Source: Bacillota bacterium
Lineage (GTDB): Bacteria > Bacillota > Clostridia > Oscillospirales > Acutalibacteraceae
Direction of reading: 5' to 3'
Length of the DNA stretch: 64,000 bases
Assembly: GCA_023416955.1 (NCBI GenBank)
Contig: JAEZGM010000002.1
Span: forward strand, 1-64,000
Shown here: piece after piece, positions 7,242 to 13,962 of the stretch
How the letters are laid out: each line of letters opens with the position of its first letter
How positions within the stretch are numbered: the first letter of the stretch is position 1
Notes under the pieces: model-generated
Seen by the model: the letters and a program-made list of their open reading frames with translations, nothing else
The model's database searches: none
What the model was told of the DNA's origin: nothing
Made by a program: the position numbers and the translations under genes

Positions 7242-7985
7242 ATGGAACCGAAGTTAATCGCGGACGGCGTTACAAAAAGCTATGACGGCGTTCAGATTCT
7301 GGATCAAATTCATATCGAGCTGTATGAAAAAGAGATTGTCTGCCTGCTGGGAGTCAGCGGGGCGGGTAAAACCACGCTTTTTAACGTGATTTCCGGTCTG
7401 GAAAAACCGGATGAGGGCAGGGTTTTGCTGAACGGCGCTGAAATTACCGGGCACGCGGGGCATATTGCGTATATGCTGCAAAAGGATTTGCTGCTGCCGT
7501 ACCGAACGGTGCTCGACAACGTGGCTCTGCCGCTGCTCCTGCGCGGCATGGGCAAGCAGGAGGCGCACACGCGCGCCGGCGGCTTTTTTGAGGAATTCGG
7601 GCTGGAGGGTACACAGAATAAGTGGCCGTCGCAGCTTTCCGGCGGAATGCGGCAGCGCGCGGCGCTGCTGCGCACCTATCTTTCGAGCGAGGGCGTCGCG
7701 CTGCTGGACGAACCTTTTTCCGCGCTGGACACCATCACAAAAGGAACCATTCACAGTTGGTATTTAGACGTGATGGAAAAAATCAACCTTTCCACTCTTT
7801 TCATTACGCACGACATTGACGAGGCAATCCTGCTGTCCGACCGTATCTGTATTCTTTCGGGCAAACCGGGCAGAATTACCGCGGAGATTGCGGTCACACA
7901 GCTGCGGCCGCGCGGGCGTGATTTCACGCTGAGCGACGAGTTCCTTTCCTATAAGCGTAAAATCATTGAACTGCTGCAAATTTGA
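7242..7985 (+). CDS. thiZ: ABC transporter ATP-binding protein for thiamine precursor
   Basis: A 247-residue ATPase of the nitrate/taurine/thiamine-precursor group. Walker A is GVSGAGKTT (near residue 37), the signature is LSGGMRQR, Walker B is ALLDEPFSALD and the switch is THDIDEA. The IDEA-type sequence after the histidine is typical for the SsuB/ThiZ subfamily. The start ATG 7242 is 8 nt after the lipoprotein stop and has TAGGAG before it. Last gene of the riboswitch operon; the hairpin at 8060-8098 may end the transcript. Confidence 0.9.
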   Translation: MEPKLIADGVTKSYDGVQILDQIHIELYEKEIVCLLGVSGAGKTTLFNVISGLEKPDEGRVLLNGAEITGHAGHIAYMLQKDLLLPYRTVLDNVALPLLLRGMGKQEAHTRAGGFFEEFGLEGTQNKWPSQLSGGMRQRAALLRTYLSSEGVALLDEPFSALDTITKGTIHSWYLDVMEKINLSTLFITHDIDEAILLSDRICILSGKPGRITAEIAVTQLRPRGRDFTLSDEFLSYKRKIIELLQI

Positions 7986-8059
7986 CATACGGCCTCAAAT
8001 ATCCGGATGCTTTATCGAAAAAGTTAATTTTTCCTTACAAGCAGGACCGCTTCATAAAT

Positions 8060-8098
8060 AAATCACTCCTGCACATAATAAACGCAGGGGTGATTTTT
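8060..8098 (+). terminator. Terminator-like hairpin containing the next gene's ribosome binding site
   Basis: AAATCACTCCTGC (8060-8072) pairs with GCAGGGGTGATTT (8084-8096), with one T-G pair, and is followed by T residues up to 8098. It has the form of an intrinsic terminator for the thi operon, but the 3' arm holds AGGGGTG, the only plausible ribosome binding site for the ATG at 8099. The same stem could therefore both stop transcription and hide the translation start of the next gene. Confidence 0.7.
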
Positions 8099-8338
8099 AT
8101 GTCCAAAGCAACTCTGACTTTACGCTTGAATGACTGCAGCGGAAAGCGCGACACAGCAGAAATCAAGCAGGAGCTGGACGGTATCCCGGGCGTGATTTCC
8201 GTCAGTGTAAACCGTATGGATGACAAGGTTGCGGTAGATTTCGACACATCCGGAACAAATCGGGAAACAATACGCAAACAGTTGACCGGTCTGGGGTTTC
8301 ACATCACCAGCGAGCAATTTGAAAACCATGTTATGTAG
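8099..8338 (+). CDS. HMA-like small protein lacking the metal-binding CxxC
   Basis: A 79-residue protein with the heavy-metal-associated (CopZ/MerP-like) beta-alpha-beta pattern: TLTLRL, then an amphipathic helix, GIPGVISVSVNRMDDKVAVDFD and a C-terminal helix ending GLGFHI. In metal-binding members the first loop reads G-M-x-C-x-x-C; here it is N-D-C-S-G-K-R-D with a single cysteine, so classical Cu(I) binding is unlikely. Its translation start lies inside a terminator-like hairpin. Two tiny hydrophilic genes follow closely, with RBS-preceded starts at 8350 and 8500, suggesting one unit. Confidence 0.7.
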   Translation: MSKATLTLRLNDCSGKRDTAEIKQELDGIPGVISVSVNRMDDKVAVDFDTSGTNRETIRKQLTGLGFHITSEQFENHVM

Positions 8339-8349
8339 GAGGATTTCTT

Positions 8350-8484
8350 ATGCCGAAAGACAGCCAGCCCGATAATAAAAAAGACAGAATAAAAAAGGCA
8401 AACGGCCAGACTCCGATCACAAAGGAAAACCAGAATCAAAACAGGAACGCGAAAAAACAGTCCATTCCCAACAACGACGTTTAA
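8350..8484 (+). CDS. Very small hydrophilic protein (44 aa), function unknown
   Basis: Below usual size limits, but well supported by a strong ribosome binding site (TAGGAGGA, 8336-8343) 6 nt before ATG 8350 and by its place 11 nt after the HMA-like gene. The product is very polar, rich in Lys, Asn, Asp and Gln (14 Lys/Arg and no aromatic residue), with no hydrophobic segment, and looks intrinsically disordered. It resembles the many short disordered proteins of spore formers in composition only. No family was recognised. Confidence 0.5.
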   Translation: MPKDSQPDNKKDRIKKANGQTPITKENQNQNRNAKKQSIPNNDV

Positions 8485-8499
8485 TCGGGAGGTAAGATA

Positions 8500-8679
8500 A
8501 TGGCAAAGGCCGGAATGCGGAGACCTGACCCCGCTGACCCAAAAGCGCACGGCACGGAGCAGAAGCGCAACACGTACCACGATCCTAAAAATGATGTGCA
8601 GCCCGTCCCGGAATTGCAGGGAAAAGCGAAGAGTACAAAACAGCGGGCGTCTGTTTCACCGCCAAGTAAACAGAGATAA
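8500..8679 (+). CDS. Small basic/polar protein (59 aa), function unknown
   Basis: ATG 8500 follows GGGAGG (8487-8492) by 7 nt and lies 15 nt after the stop of the 44-residue gene. The product begins MAKAGMRRPDPADPKAHGTE and continues as a Pro/Lys/Gln-rich chain with the phrase VQPVPELQGKAK, no hydrophobic core and no cysteine. The two ORFs with strong ribosome binding sites in series argue for real genes. The compact motifs (GMRRPDP, PVPELQGKAK) look conserved-type rather than random, but I cannot name the family. Confidence 0.5.
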   Translation: MAKAGMRRPDPADPKAHGTEQKRNTYHDPKNDVQPVPELQGKAKSTKQRASVSPPSKQR

Positions 8680-8937
8680 AGCGGGGCAGCAGTTGCGTCG
8701 GGTACTTTCGCTCGGCGCGGCTGCTTAAATCAATATTAATAATTTGAGCGGCAAAAATCAGAAAGTAAAGCAAATAACAGGATGCATCAGATATAAACCT
8801 GGAATTATGGTATTGCTTTATCGTCAGATTGGTGCTACCATATTGATAAATAATTACCAGATATTATGAGATAATTAACTCTAAGCTTTGTCGGCTAAAC
8901 AAAACTTAAGATGATGATAAACAGAGGATGGCGGCAA

Positions 8938-9612
8938 ATGACACCGAAAGAGAAGTACCGCGCCGAACTGGACAGTATGATATTAAAAAGAAAAGAAACG
9001 ATTGTGGAACATGCAACGGGTGAATTCCTGAAAAACGGAATAGAAAAAACCACAATGGCCGATGTGGCCAAGGCCTCGGAGGTTGGTGTTGCATCTCTTT
9101 ATCGCTATTTTCATTCTAAAACAGAGCTTGTGATTCAGTCCGCCGTTCAGTCATGGAGAATTATAGAGGAATGCATGTGTCCCGCGCTGCTGACAAACCA
9201 GTATCGTTCCCTGAGCGGAATTCAGCAGCTTGAAACAATCGGGAATCTGATGGTAAAGAATTTTGATAAATTTTCGGAACGCCTGATTTTTATCAATGAC
9301 TTCGAGTCCTACATACGAAAAGGGCAAATAAGCTTTGAGCAGCTTTCACAATACGAGTCCATACTGACGAAGTTAAAGCCGTATGTGGTACAGGTTCTGG
9401 AAAAGGGGAAAGCGGATCACACGCTGCGGCTGAATGCTCCGGCAGAAGATACTTATATCGTACTTTCACAGCTGTTGATCAGCCTGGTTCAGAAACTGGC
9501 TGTGTACAATAACCTTTTAGTCGACGGAAACGCATTATACGGGCCAAAAAGCATGGAACCTGCCATGCATATGCTGATTGACTGGATGAGAGCCGACCCA
9601 GCCTGCAGGTAA
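8938..9612 (+). CDS. TetR-family transcriptional regulator
   Basis: A 224-residue repressor. The N-terminal helix-turn-helix is the TetR signature, about residues 30-60: TTMADVAKASEVGVASLYRY followed by FHSKTELV. The rest is an all-helical ligand/dimer domain that cannot be assigned to a ligand class. ATG 8938 was chosen because GAGGAT (8924-8929) lies 8 nt before it; the ATGs at 8911 and 8914 have no such site. No efflux pump is adjacent, so the target may be its own promoter or a distant gene. The 258-nt stretch before it is A/T-rich and no clear operator was recognised. Confidence 0.88.
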   Translation: MTPKEKYRAELDSMILKRKETIVEHATGEFLKNGIEKTTMADVAKASEVGVASLYRYFHSKTELVIQSAVQSWRIIEECMCPALLTNQYRSLSGIQQLETIGNLMVKNFDKFSERLIFINDFESYIRKGQISFEQLSQYESILTKLKPYVVQVLEKGKADHTLRLNAPAEDTYIVLSQLLISLVQKLAVYNNLLVDGNALYGPKSMEPAMHMLIDWMRADPACR

Positions 9613-9656
9613 GGGGTCGCTGCTTTTCCCGATTTCACTTGTTTTGAGGTAAGAGC

Positions 9657-9938
9657 ATGATCGTCGCCGTAATGGAAGTTCAATTTTTCGCGCCATGGGT
9701 GCATTCTCTCAAGGAAAAGAGAATGACGGTCAAAAGCCTTCTGGCAAAAACACGCGGTAAGTTCAATGTATCGGCCGCCGAAACAGCGGAGCAGGACGTT
9801 CACCAGATCATCGTACTCGGATTTTCCGCGGTTGCCGGTACGGCCGCGCAGGCCGACAGCATTCTTGACCATGTGCTGAATTTTCTGGAAGCGAATACGG
9901 AAGCCGAAATTACACAGGTTTCGCGCGAAATCCGTTAG
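9657..9938 (+). CDS. DUF503 family protein (YlxP-like)
   Basis: A 93-residue protein of the DUF503/YlxP family. The family start is visible as VAVMEVQFFAPWVHSLKEKR, followed by the conserved helix (TVKSLLAKTRGKFNVSAAE) and the second strand. In other Firmicutes the gene often sits beside infB/rbfA and has been linked to ribosome-associated roles without a defined activity. Here it stands alone between a TetR gene and a DUF523 gene. ATG 9657 follows GAGGTAAG. No catalytic residues can be named. Confidence 0.85.
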   Translation: MIVAVMEVQFFAPWVHSLKEKRMTVKSLLAKTRGKFNVSAAETAEQDVHQIIVLGFSAVAGTAAQADSILDHVLNFLEANTEAEITQVSREIR

Positions 9939-9970
9939 CGTGGCATGAATGGATATGAGGAGAATACGGA

Positions 9971-10405
9971 ATGAATATTCTTGTAAGTGCATGCCTTTTG
10001 GGCGTGGAATGCAGATACAACGGAGGCGGCTGCCTCAATGATGGGGTTATGGGCCTCAGTGCGGAGCATCTCTTGCTTCCTGTCTGCCCGGAGCAGCTCG
10101 GTGGTCTGCCTACGCCAAGGGAACCGTCGGAGCGTTTAGGGGACAAGGTTGTCAGCAGTACGGGGCGGGACGTGACGGCACAGTTCGAGAGGGGCGCACA
10201 GGAGACGGTAAAAATCGCCGAAATGTTTCATTGTTCCTGCGCCGTAATGAAAAGCAAAAGCCCTTCCTGCGGCTGCGGTATGATCTATGACGGAAGTTTT
10301 TCCGGCAGTCTGATTCCCGGAAATGGCACCGCGGCGCAGAAATTACTGGAAAGCGGTATACATGTCTATTCGGAAGACCGGATTGATGAACTGAAAATGC
10401 GGTAA
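9971..10405 (+). CDS. DUF523 family protein (possible Fe-S thiouracil desulfurase type)
   Basis: A 144-residue single-domain DUF523 (YbbK-like) protein. The family motifs are all present: N-terminal SACLLGVECRYNGG with Cys8 and Cys14, then PVCPEQLGGLPTPR, and near the end SPSCGCG. Characterised members (TudS) hold an Fe-S cluster with three conserved cysteines and desulfurate thiouracil; these cysteines are present, so a similar activity is possible but not shown. ATG 9971 follows GAGGAGAA (9957-9964) by 6 nt. It may be co-transcribed with the DUF503 gene 32 nt upstream. Confidence 0.88.
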   Translation: MNILVSACLLGVECRYNGGGCLNDGVMGLSAEHLLLPVCPEQLGGLPTPREPSERLGDKVVSSTGRDVTAQFERGAQETVKIAEMFHCSCAVMKSKSPSCGCGMIYDGSFSGSLIPGNGTAAQKLLESGIHVYSEDRIDELKMR

Positions 10406-10424
10406 GCCGGCAAAGACATTTTTC

Positions 10425-10484
10425 CTAAGCCTTGTATATAAATTAAAAATCAACAAGACTTTGCATTTAAGAAACAAGGCCTAG
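10425..10484. repeat. Family A palindromic repeat, copy A1
   Basis: CTAAGCCTTGT (10425-10435) and AACAAGGCCTAG (10473-10484) are near-perfect inverted ends enclosing 37 nt of A/T-rich DNA. The ends match the family A ends at 10750-10860, 31421-31530, 54330-54360 and 56674-56726. Confidence 0.65.
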
Positions 10485-10563
10485 TGCTTCTGTTATATCC
10501 GACGGGAATATGGGCATACTTCATTCGGAACAAATTGGTCGTATGACCGAAAGGAAGAGAAAA

Positions 10564-10752
10564 ATGAAAGCGTACCTTGACAGAAGCGGCTGCATTTCAT
10601 GTGGACTTTGCGCACAAACCTGCCCGGAAGTTTTTCGAATGGCCGATGACGGCATAGCGGAAGTATACAAGGAAGAGGTTCCGGACTCTTTGGAGGATAT
10701 GGCGACCGAAGCACAGGAAAACTGCCCTGTTTCAGTAATTACGGTAAAATAG
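10564..10752 (+). CDS. Ferredoxin, single [4Fe-4S] type
   Basis: A 62-residue electron carrier. Cys10, Cys13 and Cys16 form CxxCxxC, and Cys54 in NCP closes the site; Cys20 is an extra cysteine. This is the pattern of 60-65 residue monocluster ferredoxins of clostridia and sulfate reducers. The protein is strongly acidic. ATG 10564 follows AAAGGAAG; in-frame ATGs further upstream (10510, 10543) are not preceded by a ribosome binding site. The stop codon is the first base triplet of family A repeat copy A2. The redox partner is not evident from the neighbours. Confidence 0.9.
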   Translation: MKAYLDRSGCISCGLCAQTCPEVFRMADDGIAEVYKEEVPDSLEDMATEAQENCPVSVITVK

Positions 10753-10860
10753 GTCCTGTTGTAAAATCTGAACTCAGAATGGATCCGCTTGATTGTACCA
10801 TTCTATGTGATATTTTAGTGATTCGCACAATCCTTACCATATTTTACAAACAAGACCCAG
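10750..10860. repeat. Family A palindromic repeat, copy A2
   Basis: A 111-bp element with ends TAGGTCCTGTT-GTAAAAT and ATTTTACAAACAAGACCCAG in inverted order. It shares its ends and an internal phrase (CCGCTTGATTG) with copy A3 at 31421-31530. It begins at the ferredoxin stop codon and abuts family B copy B1. Confidence 0.75.
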
Positions 10861-10953
10861 GTAACCGCTGATTAAAGCAATTCTGAAGCCTCTCAGTCCA
10901 GTATTCTCGCGGCTTCGAATTGCTGTTTGGCGACTTAATCATCGTTTACCTGG
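10857..10953. repeat. Family B palindromic repeat, copy B1 (long form)
   Basis: Ends CCAGGTAACCGCTGATTAA and TTAATCATCGTTTACCTGG are inverted with two mismatches. The interior holds a second stem (GCAATTC-TGAAGCC against GGCTTCG-AATTGC). The outer ends match the 42-bp copies B2 (52948-52989) and B3 (56725-56766), which have a short centre. Confidence 0.75.
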
Positions 10954-10978
10954 CAAAATTGGCTCTGCTAAAATAATA

Positions 10979-11039
10979 AGAGGTTCGGCGTTGGACATTA
11001 CCGCATGGCGGCGCGTTCCAACATTCCGGAACCTCTTTT
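10979..11039. terminator. Bidirectional terminator between ferredoxin and a binding-protein gene
   Basis: AAGAGGTTC (10979-10987) pairs with GGAACCTCTT (11028-11037), with an inner stem CGTTGGA/TTCCAAC. A T tract follows on the plus strand (11036-11039) and an A/T-rich tail on the minus strand. It serves the minus-strand gene ending at 11093. Confidence 0.7.
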
Positions 11040-11092
11040 GTTCATACGCTGCCTTAGTGTACTATATGCGGCAAAACTATTTTGGAAAAAGG

Positions 11093-11986
11093 TTATGGCT
11101 GAAATTCAATGGCTTCATCCATCATCTTCGCGCGCTCGTCTTCGCTGATACCGGAAAGAATTTTGTTGATTTTCTCCTTCATTTCGTCGTTGCCTTTGGA
11201 GAGCGCAACACTGACGTGGGTCTGGTTGGGTTCTATTTTGAAGCCGTTATCCCCGTCGAAGGCGATCATTTTTAAGTCCGGGTTGCTCTTCACGGCGGAA
11301 AGCCCGGTGGGACGGTTTGCGGTTTCGATGTCACACTTGCCGGAGCTGAGCGCAACCAGCATGGTTGGAACATCGGCAAGGGCGGGAAGAATTGTTCCGC
11401 CCGGAATTTGAGGCAGCAGGTCATACCACGCGGTGCTTTGCTGTGATGTGCAGACAGCGCCTTTCAGGTCCGCGATGGACTTGGCGTCGGCGTATTTTCC
11501 GTCTTTCTTGGTCAGCACCACAAAGTCGGCAAGATAATACGCGTCCGTAAATGTAAACGCTTTCTCACGTTCACTGTTGACGGTCATACCGCAGACGCCT
11601 GCGTCTACTTTTCCGGACTGTATCGCGGAGGGGATTCCCGTCCACTCAGTCTTATAAATCTTCAGCTCACGGCCGAGCCCTTCGGCTATCTTTTTCGCCA
11701 TCTGCACATCATACCCGTTGCAGTACGCGCCGGAATCCTCAATCGGTACGGCGCCGTTGGAGTCGTCCGTCTGCGTCCAGTTGAAAGGCGCGTAAGCACA
11801 TTCCATTGCGACTTTAAACACTTTTTTATCGCCGGAAGCGGAGCTTGCCGCGGCGGCTCCGGATGCCGCTGCGGACGGGGCGGAGGCAGCCGAAGAATTT
11901 GCGGAGCAGCCGGAAAGCAGTCCGGTTGTGCAGAGCATCGCGGCCGCGGTTATGTACGAAAGCATTCTTTTGGAAAGTGTAATCAT
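11093..11986 (-). CDS. Polar amino acid ABC transporter binding lipoprotein (SBP1)
   Basis: A 297-residue lipoprotein with signal ending L-L-S-G-C, a long Ala/Ser-rich linker and a family 3 solute-binding domain. The entry of the fold is MECAYAPFNWTQ; the ligand-site regions NGYDVQMAKKIAEGLG and GMTVNSEREKAFTFTDAYY are characteristic of amino-acid binding members. The product would deliver an amino acid to the permease/ATPase encoded at 16235-17781. It is paralogous to the 18010-18891 product, including the unusual phrase W-T-Q-(T/N)-D-D-(S/A)-N-G-A-V early in the domain, where most relatives have a shorter loop. AAAGGGGAT precedes the ATG. It has its own promoter with a promoter-proximal terminator. 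Confidence 0.88.
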   Translation of the reverse strand: MITLSKRMLSYITAAAMLCTTGLLSGCSANSSAASAPSAAASGAAAASSASGDKKVFKVAMECAYAPFNWTQTDDSNGAVPIEDSGAYCNGYDVQMAKKIAEGLGRELKIYKTEWTGIPSAIQSGKVDAGVCGMTVNSEREKAFTFTDAYYLADFVVLTKKDGKYADAKSIADLKGAVCTSQQSTAWYDLLPQIPGGTILPALADVPTMLVALSSGKCDIETANRPTGLSAVKSNPDLKMIAFDGDNGFKIEPNQTHVSVALSKGNDEMKEKINKILSGISEDERAKMMDEAIEFQP

Positions 11987-12090
11987 AATAATCCCCTTTC
12001 AAAATCGAAGTATCTTAAAACGGTGTAATTGGTACCGCATACACCATTATTAACACTGGAAAAAGAAACTTTGGAACGTGTATGATGAAA

Positions 12091-12120
12091 AATGGCGCCG
12101 CTTAAAAAAGCGGCGCCATT
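12091..12120 (-). terminator. Leader terminator of SBP1
   Basis: On the minus strand AATGGCGCCGCTT (12120-12108), loop TTTT, AAGCGGCGCCATT (12103-12091) form a perfect 13-bp stem running into T residues (12092-12088). It lies about 40 nt after the predicted transcription start and about 105 nt before the SBP1 start codon, so it is an early terminator in the leader. The plus strand has no T tract. Confidence 0.75.
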
Positions 12121-12166
12121 GCCAACGGTCAACAGTGCGGATGCCAGGGTTTATACGTTAACCGAA

Positions 12167-12195
12167 ACTTTATTACAATAAAGTGCAAAAGTCAA
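12167..12195 (-). promoter_or_regulatory. Promoter of SBP1
   Basis: On the minus strand TTGACT (12195-12190), 17 nt, TAAAGT (12172-12167). Confidence 0.6.
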
Positions 12196-12503
12196 GCTGA
12201 AATCTGAAATAGTGAATTAAATAAATATTTATTATTCATAATTTATGAATTTTAAAGAAAAGTTACATTAATAAAAATATAAAGTTTACCTTATAATAGA
12301 TCACATGGGAAAATATAGTATATAATATCTTACGAAAATATATTGAAATGCCATTTTAATAGGAAATTATCAGCTTGAAAAAGTGATTTGTGCAAAATAA
12401 TCGCTTTATTGAGATAAATTGACGAATTATTTATGGATTTACGCTTTAATTTTAATGCTTATGATAAAATTGCAGGATTTAAAATAAAAACTTTCAATAT
12501 AGC
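12196..12503. other. A/T-rich gene-free stretch
   Basis: About 300 nt of strongly A/T-rich DNA with no ORF that has a start and ribosome binding site. It contains a 13-bp direct repeat AGCTTGAAAAAGT (near 12373 and at 12501) whose second copy forms the -35 region of the promoter at 12504-12532. No structured RNA was recognised. Confidence 0.4.
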
Positions 12504-12532
12504 TTGAAAAAGTCGCGCGAATGGTTCATAAT
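12504..12532 (+). promoter_or_regulatory. Promoter of the aminotransferase run
   Basis: TTGAAA (12504-12509), 17 nt, CATAAT (12527-12532). Transcription would begin near 12539, only about 23 nt before the terminator at 12562. Confidence 0.5.
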
Positions 12533-12561
12533 AAAAAAAGTTTATATTTGAAACGCAATGG

Positions 12562-12599
12562 AGCGCATGACAGAATCAAATTCTTTCATGCGCTTTTTG
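12562..12599 (+). terminator. Promoter-proximal terminator ahead of the aminotransferase run
   Basis: AGCGCATGACAGAAT (12562-12576) pairs with ATTCTTTCATGCGCT (12580-12594), with one mismatch and a 3-nt loop, followed by TTTTTGTTTTT. It lies between the promoter at 12504 and the ATG at 12669, so it can only act as an attenuator or as the end of a short RNA. Confidence 0.75.
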
Positions 12600-12668
12600 T
12601 TTTTCGGATTTGACGGCGGTAAACTTTACGCGGGCAAGAAATAAATTGATAAGGTAAGGAAGAGCGTT

Positions 12669-13943
12669 ATGATTGAGTTTAAAGATTTCGAGCCGTACCT
12701 CAGCCCTGCTTTGGCAAAGAGCACCGATATTATTGCGGAAAGCGCAAAAGGCTGTTATGTAACAGATGTAAACGGAAGAAAGTACCTTGACTTTGTACAG
12801 GGTATCGCGGTAAATTCGCTTGGGCACTGCCACCCGAAGGTGGTGCGGGCGATTGTCAGCCAGACGGAAAAATTGATCAACGCGTCGTTCAATCTGGTCA
12901 ATTACGAGTCAACTCTGACGCTGGCCAAGCGGATTGCGGAAAAAACGCCCGGAAATCTGACCTCCGTTTTCTTCTCCAACGGCGGCGCCGAAGCAACGGA
13001 CGGCGCCATCAAGCTGGCGCGTGTTTACACAAAGCGCCCCGCCGTCATTTCCTTTAAAGGCTCTTTTCACGGGCGTACGATGGGTGCGACTTCTGTCACC
13101 GGCTCCAACTCCAAATACAGAAAGTATGTTGAACCTCTGGTCGGCGGCGTTTACTTTGCGCCTTATCCGTCAAAGGATTTGTGCCCCGCGGGGTTCGATG
13201 AAAAGCAAAGGAGCGAGTATTGCCTGAATGAGCTGAACAGCCTATTTGAATATCTTGTGGCCCCGGAAACGGTGGCGGCAATTTATATGGAACCGATTCA
13301 GGGAGAGGGCGGCTATGTTGTACCGCCGGTTGAATTTGTTCAGGGCGTCAGAAAGCTGTGTGACAAGCACGGGATTCTGCTGATTTTTGATGAGATTCAG
13401 GCTGGATACGGCAGAACGGGAAAAATGTTTGCCAGCGAGCATTTCGGCGTGGTGCCCGACATCATGACCTGCGGCAAAGCGCTGGCCGGCGGGCTCCCCA
13501 TGAGCGCAGTCATCAGCACGCCGGAAATCATGAGCGAATGGCACGCCGGCATGCACGGCACCACGTTCGGCGGCAATCCGGTGTGCGCCGCCGCGGGCAA
13601 CGCGGTGCTTGACGTTTTTGAAGAGGAGCATATTTTAGCGCACTGTACGGAAATGGGCACGTACCTGAAAGGAAAGCTGCTGGAGCTGCAGAGAAAATAC
13701 CCGATCATCGGCGATGTGCGCGGGCTTGGGCTGATGCTTGCCATTGACCTGCGCAATCCGGACGGGTCCCCGGCGGGGGAACAGCTTGGAAGGCTGAAAG
13801 ACATTTGCCTGGAAAACGGAATGCTGACGCTGAGCTGCGGCGTACATAACAACTGTATGCGCTTTGCCACACCGCTGAATGTAACGCAGGAAGAACTGGA
13901 CGAGGGCCTATCTATATTGGAAACGGGACTGAAGCAGCTTTAA
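12669..13943 (+). CDS. Class III PLP aminotransferase (GABA/ornithine type)
   Basis: A 424-residue cytosolic enzyme that moves an amino group from an omega- or alpha-amino donor to a keto acid. Family motifs: FVQGIAVNSLGHCHP near residue 40, FFSNGGAEATDGAIKLAR near 100, SFHGRTMGATS near 135, the cofactor aspartate in IFDEIQAGYGRTG near 240, and the Schiff-base lysine in CGKALAGGLPMSAV near 275. The length fits GabT, ArgD or related families, and the sequence alone does not decide the donor. ATG 12669 follows AAGGAAGAG. First gene of a plus-strand run with a 2-hydroxyacid dehydrogenase, a HisC-like aminotransferase and an amino-acid transporter, which points to amino-acid breakdown or interconversion rather than a single biosynthetic pathway. 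Confidence 0.88.
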   Translation: MIEFKDFEPYLSPALAKSTDIIAESAKGCYVTDVNGRKYLDFVQGIAVNSLGHCHPKVVRAIVSQTEKLINASFNLVNYESTLTLAKRIAEKTPGNLTSVFFSNGGAEATDGAIKLARVYTKRPAVISFKGSFHGRTMGATSVTGSNSKYRKYVEPLVGGVYFAPYPSKDLCPAGFDEKQRSEYCLNELNSLFEYLVAPETVAAIYMEPIQGEGGYVVPPVEFVQGVRKLCDKHGILLIFDEIQAGYGRTGKMFASEHFGVVPDIMTCGKALAGGLPMSAVISTPEIMSEWHAGMHGTTFGGNPVCAAAGNAVLDVFEEEHILAHCTEMGTYLKGKLLELQRKYPIIGDVRGLGLMLAIDLRNPDGSPAGEQLGRLKDICLENGMLTLSCGVHNNCMRFATPLNVTQEELDEGLSILETGLKQL

Positions 13944-13962
13944 AACCGAAAGGAGGCAGTAC

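Noticed and set aside
10991..11275. Plus-strand frame of 94 codons
   Set aside because: It is antisense to the 3' end of SBP1 and begins inside the bidirectional terminator; no ribosome binding site.
11990..12190. T-box or amino-acid riboswitch in the SBP1 leader
   Set aside because: GCGGTACC occurs in the leader, but the T-box bulge sequence AGGGTGGNACCGCG and its pairing terminator are missing; the early stem lies before any space for an aptamer.
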